Of a stretch of 64,000 nt of DNA, positions 60,219 through 64,000 are shown piece by piece. The DNA is from an uncultured Muribaculaceae bacterium (GTDB lineage: Bacteria > Bacteroidota > Bacteroidia > Bacteroidales > Muribaculaceae), in the NCBI GenBank assembly GCA_910579845.1, contig CAJTWL010000007.1, forward strand, positions 42,334-106,333, given 5' to 3'. Made by a program: the position numbers and the translations under genes. A model generated the notes under the pieces. The model searched no databases. It was not told the DNA's origin and saw only the letters and a list, made by a program, of their open reading frames with translations. Numbering within the stretch: position 1 is the first letter of the stretch; each line of letters begins with the position of its first letter.

Positions 60219-60581
60219 TCACAAAGAGTGCATTGATTCTTCAATCTTGCGCATTTCTTCCTCATACTTCTTATTCTCTCTTTCGTATCTATCACGAGCT
60301 GTATCTACGATAAACTCATTCTTTTGTGTATCCCAAACTGTGAAGTCTATGCAGCCTTTCCAGTTATGCCGTGCTTCGATATGGAATGAGTAGTCATCGG
60401 CTCCGTCTTTTTCGACCCAGATGCCATACTTCTCTATGTCCCTGTTATAGGTCATAAACTCACGGGCTATCTTGCGGACATAAGCAATCATCTGCTTTTC
60501 GGTCATCTCTTGAGTGAGTTCGAGGAAGCCACCCATTATCTGTTTTGTGTCGGCGACTTCAAGGTTCCATCTGCATTTCAT
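60219..60581 (-). CDS. Hypothetical phage protein
   Basis: A 120-aa protein; a beta-rich middle (YGIWVEKDGADDYSFHIEAR) is followed by a charged C-terminal helix (RYERENKKYEEEMRKIEES). ATG directly after CAAAGAAG. Not recognised. Confidence 0.55.
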   Translation of the reverse strand: MKCRWNLEVADTKQIMGGFLELTQEMTEKQMIAYVRKIAREFMTYNRDIEKYGIWVEKDGADDYSFHIEARHNWKGCIDFTVWDTQKNEFIVDTARDRYERENKKYEEEMRKIEESMHSL

Positions 60582-60621
60582 CTTCTTTGACTTTTGAGGG
60601 CTAAACTTGATCTGCTTCTTA

Positions 60622-60783
60622 TCACTTGTTGCAGTTGTTCATCATTTCGGCGAACTTGTCTGCGAGAGCCGAGGTCTGGAAGGCTGCGATACATTTATCG
60701 TTCATGTCTTTTTCAGCCTGGAGCTGGTTGGTGCTGATTACTGCTTCGTAACTACCGTTGATAAGAAAAACAAATGCTTTCAT
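60622..60783 (-). CDS. Small hypothetical protein, first gene of an operon
   Basis: A 53-aa frame (MKAFVFLINGSYEAVISTNQ...) ending in EMMNNCNK. The ATG directly follows CAAAGAAG and the phage promoter at 60823 lies 40 bases upstream, which supports it despite its size. Confidence 0.6.
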   Translation of the reverse strand: MKAFVFLINGSYEAVISTNQLQAEKDMNDKCIAAFQTSALADKFAEMMNNCNK

Positions 60784-60822
60784 CTTCTTTGACTTTGAGG
60801 GGTTATGTTTTATTTTTACGAT

Positions 60823-60854
60823 GTAAAGTTAGTCATTAAGTTTGATATGCGAAA
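60823..60854 (-). promoter_or_regulatory. Phage promoter (TTTCGC-N17-TAACTTTAC)
   Basis: TTTCGC (60854-60849), 17 bases, TAACTTTAC ending at 60823. GCGTAAGAC, close to the operator-like word of sister promoters, lies at 60878-60886. Confidence 0.75.
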
Positions 60855-60937
60855 GCCTTAACTCATTTATTTTCGGAGTCTTACGCATTATTTTTTTATG
60901 TGCTTTAATAGGGTTGTTATCATAGGCACAATACATC

Positions 60938-60980
60938 AAAAAAAAATGGAGGCGTGCCCAGAAAGCAACGTCTCCATTTC
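60938..60980 (-). terminator. Terminator of the DGR-containing operon
   Basis: Minus strand: AAATGGAGACGTTGC ... GCACGCCTCCATTT followed by a run of T. It lies 20-60 bases after the membrane protein gene and separates the DGR block from the next promoter. Confidence 0.85.
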
Positions 60981-60998
60981 TACCTAAGAATGAATAAA

Positions 60999-61466
60999 TC
61001 AGAACAACTTCACAATGAGGGTAGCATACACTTCCGTAAACAACCCGATTTCGAGCCAAAAGACGGCATTTCTCCGCATTAAGAGGGCGAGGATGATACC
61101 GAGTACCAGCGGGCACCATAAACCGCCGCAGAACGCTTCCCAGAGGATTGCCCCGGCAAACATTACTACGGACGCTCCGATATGGACGCTCCGTGTCAGT
61201 CCTTCCTTGAACGCCGGAGATGCAGCTATGAACATGAGCGAGGCGACTGACAGGAAAGCGAAGCATTGGAAGTCATCGTTAAGAGTGAGCCAGGGGATGA
61301 GAAGCAACGCTCCGCATACAGCCACAATCATCGAGAACATCCACTTGTGCTTTATGCAGTAATAACTATCGCTGACACTTTCCGGCAATCCGTGGAAGTA
61401 AACGAATACTACGACATACACCAACAGGAGCAATGCGGATAGGCAGACAGAGATGAGGGAAAACAT
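60999..61466 (-). CDS. Polytopic membrane protein
   Basis: A 155-aa protein with about five hydrophobic segments (SALLLLVYVVVFVYF at the start; LVLGIILALLM near the end). A GLPESVSDSYYCIKH motif lies after TM1. The type occurs in Bacteroidota phages; function unknown. Last gene of the DGR operon. Confidence 0.6.
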   Translation of the reverse strand: MFSLISVCLSALLLLVYVVVFVYFHGLPESVSDSYYCIKHKWMFSMIVAVCGALLLIPWLTLNDDFQCFAFLSVASLMFIAASPAFKEGLTRSVHIGASVVMFAGAILWEAFCGGLWCPLVLGIILALLMRRNAVFWLEIGLFTEVYATLIVKLF

Positions 61467-61470
61467 AGGC

Positions 61471-61968
61471 TTACTGAACTTCTATGTAATCTTCCATATC
61501 TCCGAGTGCATTGATGGCATCCCATTCCTCATCACTGCAAGTTCCCCGATGGCTACCGACAAGTGCGGCGAGACTACCGAGATCTTCGATGGAGTTGAAC
61601 GTGTAGGTGTTCGGGGTGCCGTCGGCATTGGAACCGAGATTGATCTTCTGCGGGAACGACATAAGACCGCCCTGCAATCCGACAAGAATGCCGATGAGGT
61701 CGGTTTTCAATGTCTCGGAATACTCCACTGTGTAGCCATTCCACTTGATACCATATTTGAGGCGATACTCACTTTCCTCTTTTATGACAGCAACGATGTC
61801 GGCTTTGATTTCATCGAGCGTAGGGCGATGGTTGTAGGTCTGATACCAGTTATAACCAGTCTTAGCGCCCTCTGAATCTTTTCCGAAGCCGTAAAACACT
61901 GCCCATCTGTTTGTGCCTATTTTTTCAAGGCCATTCTGGGGTCCTGATGCACCATATCTTTTTTCCAT
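61471..61968 (-). CDS. Phage protein of the DGR operon (DUF4376-like, tentative)
   Basis: A 165-aa protein: GTNRWAVFYGFGKDSEGAK, YNHRPTLDEIKADIVAVIKE, KYGIKWNGYTVEYSETLKTD, then YTFNSIEDLGSLAALVGSHR. Proteins with this layout lie behind tail-fibre genes in Bacteroidota phages. Located 11 bases behind the reverse transcriptase, so co-expressed with it; possibly tail-associated (inference). Confidence 0.55.
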   Translation of the reverse strand: MEKRYGASGPQNGLEKIGTNRWAVFYGFGKDSEGAKTGYNWYQTYNHRPTLDEIKADIVAVIKEESEYRLKYGIKWNGYTVEYSETLKTDLIGILVGLQGGLMSFPQKINLGSNADGTPNTYTFNSIEDLGSLAALVGSHRGTCSDEEWDAINALGDMEDYIEVQ

Positions 61969-61979
61969 TGTCGTGGGGT

Positions 61980-62339
61980 TTAGGTAAATGCGTAGATGCG
62001 CAAGGCACCGCTACCGGGTACCTGCTTTATGGTAGTCTCTATGAATCGGTCCTGAACATTGTCGTCTTCCTCCATCTGTTCAAGAAGGATTTTCATGTTT
62101 TCGAGATGAAACTTCATTTCTTTGCAGTCAGTGAAAAACTTGTACTCGGCCGTATCTCCGGCAAATCTGAACTTGGCAAGGTGTCGCTGACCATACTTGG
62201 TCGTTACATCAGTCTCGACCGAGAGGATTTGGATGGGGCGGTTGGCTATCTGGCAGAGTTGCATCGCTGCGCAGTTGAACCGTTTCTTGCCGTCTGCGGG
62301 AGTGTAGGACGGTAGATTGATTTCATTAAATTTTGCCAT
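61980..62339 (-). CDS. Possible internally started OB-like protein (in frame with the RT)
   Basis: An in-frame ATG at 62339 has AGGA eight bases upstream and begins exactly at the domain boundary (MAKFNEINLPSYTPADGKK). A 119-aa product would contain RPIQILSVETDV, GQRHLAKFRFAGD, YKFFTDCKEM and FIETTIKQV, which suggest a five-stranded barrel with one helix. It may be made alone in addition to the fusion. Not separable from the RT by sequence alone. Confidence 0.4.
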   Translation of the reverse strand: MAKFNEINLPSYTPADGKKRFNCAAMQLCQIANRPIQILSVETDVTTKYGQRHLAKFRFAGDTAEYKFFTDCKEMKFHLENMKILLEQMEEDDNVQDRFIETTIKQVPGSGALRIYAFT

Positions 62340-63410
62340 GTGTTGTCCTGTTAATATTTTATATAGATTTTGACTATCGCTGTACTTCGCCATGCCTTTG
62401 AATGAGCCGATAAGCTGCTGGCGCCTCTTTCGACTTTTGATGCGAGACATCTTCCTTGCGAAATTCTGCTTGATGCGTTTGCGGAGCCGGATATGAGTGC
62501 CGAAGTCAACATAACCAAGAGCGTCGAAGCCTTCTGACAATGGTCTGACTGCGTAGGATGGTTTGATTGACAGTTTTCTCTTGGCGCATTCTGACTGATA
62601 CACGTTGAACATCATCCAAAGGAGTTTCTTGTCATCGCTCCACCAGTAGGAATCATCCATGTAGCGGGCATACAGAAATCGAAGTTCAAGTTCCCCGTCT
62701 TGCTTTTCAAGCACATATCTCTCACAAATCAGAATCATCTTCCAATCTATCGGAGACATATACAGGTTGGCGAAGACCTGACTGGAACGAAGTCCTTTAG
62801 ACAATCCTCTTTCGGTAAGAGTGATGAAGTCATCGAGCATCGGCAACAACATCGGGTCGCAGATGTATCTCCTAATCTCCAGCTTCATCAAATCTTGATC
62901 TATGTTGTCATAGAACTTGTTGATGTCGGTCTGGCAATAATATTTGCAGAGGTCCGGCACGTTGATGATGTCCTCATGGATGATACAATGCAGCCAGTGC
63001 ATACCACGTCCTTTCACACTGGCGGCAGCGTTCTTCATAAGGGTCGGATAGGTGTACTTCTCGACGATTACCATGATGCTATGACAGCCGAATCGGTCGA
63101 ACACAGTGGTTACTTGCACCACTCTGTCTTTTGGTCCGTCATGCACGGTAATCTCCCTTACAGCTTCTCTACGCAGTCTATAAGAGCCGTCAGCTACCCT
63201 CCGGCGAAAACTGCGAATATATCTGTCTTTCTTGGGCCAATACTTTTCGCGCTGCTGTTTGTGTTCAAGATGGCTGATAACATAATCAAAACTGTCTGAC
63301 AGGTTCTTCTCGTCTATGATTTCAGAGATGAGGTTGTCAACCGGGTACATCTGTTCCGGCAATATGGCAAACTCATCGAAGGAGCCATCATCAAACGGGA
63401 GGTCAGACAT
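61980..63410 (-). CDS. DGR reverse transcriptase with C-terminal OB-like domain
   Basis: An RT of the diversity-generating-retroelement class, which copies the template repeat RNA with adenine-specific errors. Visible motifs are CQTDINKFYDNID (first catalytic Asp), RGLSKGLRSSQVFANLYMS (SQ instead of the SP of group II introns, a DGR hallmark) and LYARYMDDSYWW (catalytic DD). The thumb is basic (KSRKRRQQLIGSFKGMAK). After HMAKFNEINLPSYTPADGK, the last ~110 residues have strand/helix order of an OB fold. Start 63410 (SD-like GAAGG) is preferred; the frame is open to an ATG at 63734 and would then translate the template repeat. Confidence 0.93.
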   Translation of the reverse strand: MSDLPFDDGSFDEFAILPEQMYPVDNLISEIIDEKNLSDSFDYVISHLEHKQQREKYWPKKDRYIRSFRRRVADGSYRLRREAVREITVHDGPKDRVVQVTTVFDRFGCHSIMVIVEKYTYPTLMKNAAASVKGRGMHWLHCIIHEDIINVPDLCKYYCQTDINKFYDNIDQDLMKLEIRRYICDPMLLPMLDDFITLTERGLSKGLRSSQVFANLYMSPIDWKMILICERYVLEKQDGELELRFLYARYMDDSYWWSDDKKLLWMMFNVYQSECAKRKLSIKPSYAVRPLSEGFDALGYVDFGTHIRLRKRIKQNFARKMSRIKSRKRRQQLIGSFKGMAKYSDSQNLYKILTGQHMAKFNEINLPSYTPADGKKRFNCAAMQLCQIANRPIQILSVETDVTTKYGQRHLAKFRFAGDTAEYKFFTDCKEMKFHLENMKILLEQMEEDDNVQDRFIETTIKQVPGSGALRIYAFT

Positions 63411-63572
63411 TGCGCCTTCAGGCACATTCGTGATGTTTCCGCTTTCCAGACTTTCGTCTGCTTTTGCCGAGGCTCCGGTCCCTCGCCTCTTGCTATCCAC
63501 CAACCCGTGATGGTGTGCAGTATGACGATTTACACCGGGCGAAACTATTTCGTCCGATGTGTTCCCTAAGTT

Positions 63573-63682
63573 GAGCCGAGAGCCGTTGTTCGCGTTCGAG
63601 TTCGACGAGGCGTTATTCGCATTCGAGTAAACGAGACCGCCATTCGCATTCGCATTGTTATTCGAGCGACCAACACAACGGC
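63573..63682 (-). repeat. DGR template repeat (TR)
   Basis: A 110-nt repeat. In coding sense it holds 12 AAY codons and one TAC codon at the diversified positions (read RCVGRSNNNANANGG...). It aligns gap-free to VR1 and VR2. It lies between target 2 and the RT, in the usual TR place, but within a frame open to the RT. Its 3' flank (CTCAACTT) differs from that of both VRs (CTCGCCTT). Confidence 0.95.
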
Positions 63683-63798
63683 CACAGGGACCATCTACCT
63701 TTTTTGTCTGACTTATGTTATGAGAGTCATCCATGTTCTATTCAAGAGGGGGCTTCGGCTACGGGCTTTGTTGCCCGAAACCGAAGCGACGCTTTTCG

Positions 63799-64000
63799 TT
63801 ATTCGCTTGCCACGCTTTCCGAGGTTACTACTATTTCGTAATTTCCGCTGAAGGCGAGCCGAGAGCCGACGCCCGCGCCCGAGTACGACGAGGCGTCACC
63901 CGCACTCGAGCAAACGAGACCGCCATGCGCAACCGCATAGTAACTCGAGCGACCAACACAACGGCCACGGTCATGGGTGTAATACTGACAATCAGAGTAG
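63799..64000 (-). CDS. DGR target protein 2 (3' part, cut by the window edge)
   Basis: The frame is open from the window edge to TAA at 63799-63801 (67 residues visible, beginning YSDCQYYTHDRGRCVGRSS). VR2 covers most of it, ending SRLAFSGNYEIV and a short tail VTSESVASE. The start lies outside. It ends 64 bases before the RT frame, so this is the conventional adjacent target. Its tail is much shorter than that of target 1. Confidence 0.85.
   Translation of the reverse strand, partial: YSDCQYYTHDRGRCVGRSSYYAVAHGGLVCSSAGDASSYSGAGVGSRLAFSGNYEIVVTSESVASE
63856..63965 (-). repeat. DGR variable repeat VR2
   Basis: A 110-nt block aligned gap-free to the TR; all 18 differences are at template adenines in coding sense. 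The coding-sense 3' boundary CTCGCCTTC is shared with VR1. At the 5' side identity with the TR continues 3 bases further (GGCCAC on the plus strand). Confidence 0.95.

Larger units (their letters stand above)
23304..64000. mobile_element. Prophage (left part, right end beyond the window)
   Basis: A tyrosine recombinase at the edge, lysis genes (amidase, holin), dUTPase, YopX, HNH and DUF551 phage families, tightly overlapping minus-strand operons and a GC-richer composition than the flanking host genes define a prophage. No relaxase or conjugation genes are seen, which argues against an ICE. Capsid, portal, terminase and tail genes are absent from the visible 40 kb, so the element is large and continues to the right. 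The exact left boundary is inferred. Confidence 0.85.

Noticed and set aside
59453..60295. 280-aa minus-strand frame across the repeat array
   Set aside because: It runs antisense to a better plus-strand gene, its end is translated repeat DNA, and its composition looks random. It has no operon-type start context.
23304..64000. Integrative conjugative element
   Set aside because: No relaxase, coupling protein or tra genes are visible, while endolysin, holin and dUTPase point to a phage.

Overview
The window is a chromosome segment of a Bacteroidota bacterium, most likely order Bacteroidales and possibly Muribaculaceae (the family is inferred). Evidence: host promoters fit TTTG-N19-TAnnTTTG (clear before mdh, tRNA-Cys and tRNA-Gln), secreted proteins carry type IX-style C-terminal domains, and glycolysis uses a 551-aa PPi-dependent phosphofructokinase. 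Positions 1-23.3 kb are AT-rich host DNA. Positions 23.4-64 kb are visibly GC-richer, densely packed and almost entirely minus-strand: a prophage that runs off the right edge.

Host part: mdh; a small membrane protein; a secreted protein with a streptopain-type inhibitor/prodomain; an MFS transporter; a thioredoxin-like lipoprotein; pfp; a kdsB / flippase-like / glycosyltransferase cluster for surface lipid or polysaccharide; tRNA-Cys; two tandem calcineurin-like phosphoesterases; an Rpe-family epimerase; a CDF metal transporter; tRNA-Gln; an NlpC/P60 hydrolase; a secreted GH13 amylase; groES-groEL. At least five ~200-nt intergenic foldback repeats are scattered between these genes.

Prophage part: a tyrosine recombinase (23371-24588, +) sits just behind groEL. 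Minus-strand operons of small phage genes follow (two YopX proteins, HNH, Api92-like, ASCH-like, DnaA-C-like, ThyX-like, DUF1599, H1-like, DUF2829, HigBA). Then come an enzyme island at 47.8-53.0 kb, a lysis module (55.1-57.0 kb: amidase, holin, spanin-like protein), dUTPase, and an origin-like region (59.0-59.6 kb). Capsid, tail and terminase genes are not in view. Seven operons start from near-identical promoters (TTTCGC-N17-TAACTTTAC), and many genes start right after CAAAGAAG.

Two systems stand out. (1) A diversity-generating retroelement: a reverse transcriptase with a C-terminal OB-like domain, a 110-nt template repeat at 63573-63682, and two variable repeats, one in the neighbouring gene cut by the window edge and one 23.5 kb away in a 197-aa protein. 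Every difference between template and variable repeats (17 and 18 within the 110-nt block) falls on a template adenine. (2) An island of PIG-L deacetylase, ATP-grasp ligase, ParB-like protein, GT-A-type glycosyltransferase, RarA-C-like protein and PLP decarboxylase. With the ThyX-like, DUF1599 and dUTPase genes it could be an undescribed phage DNA-hypermodification pathway; that function is inferred.
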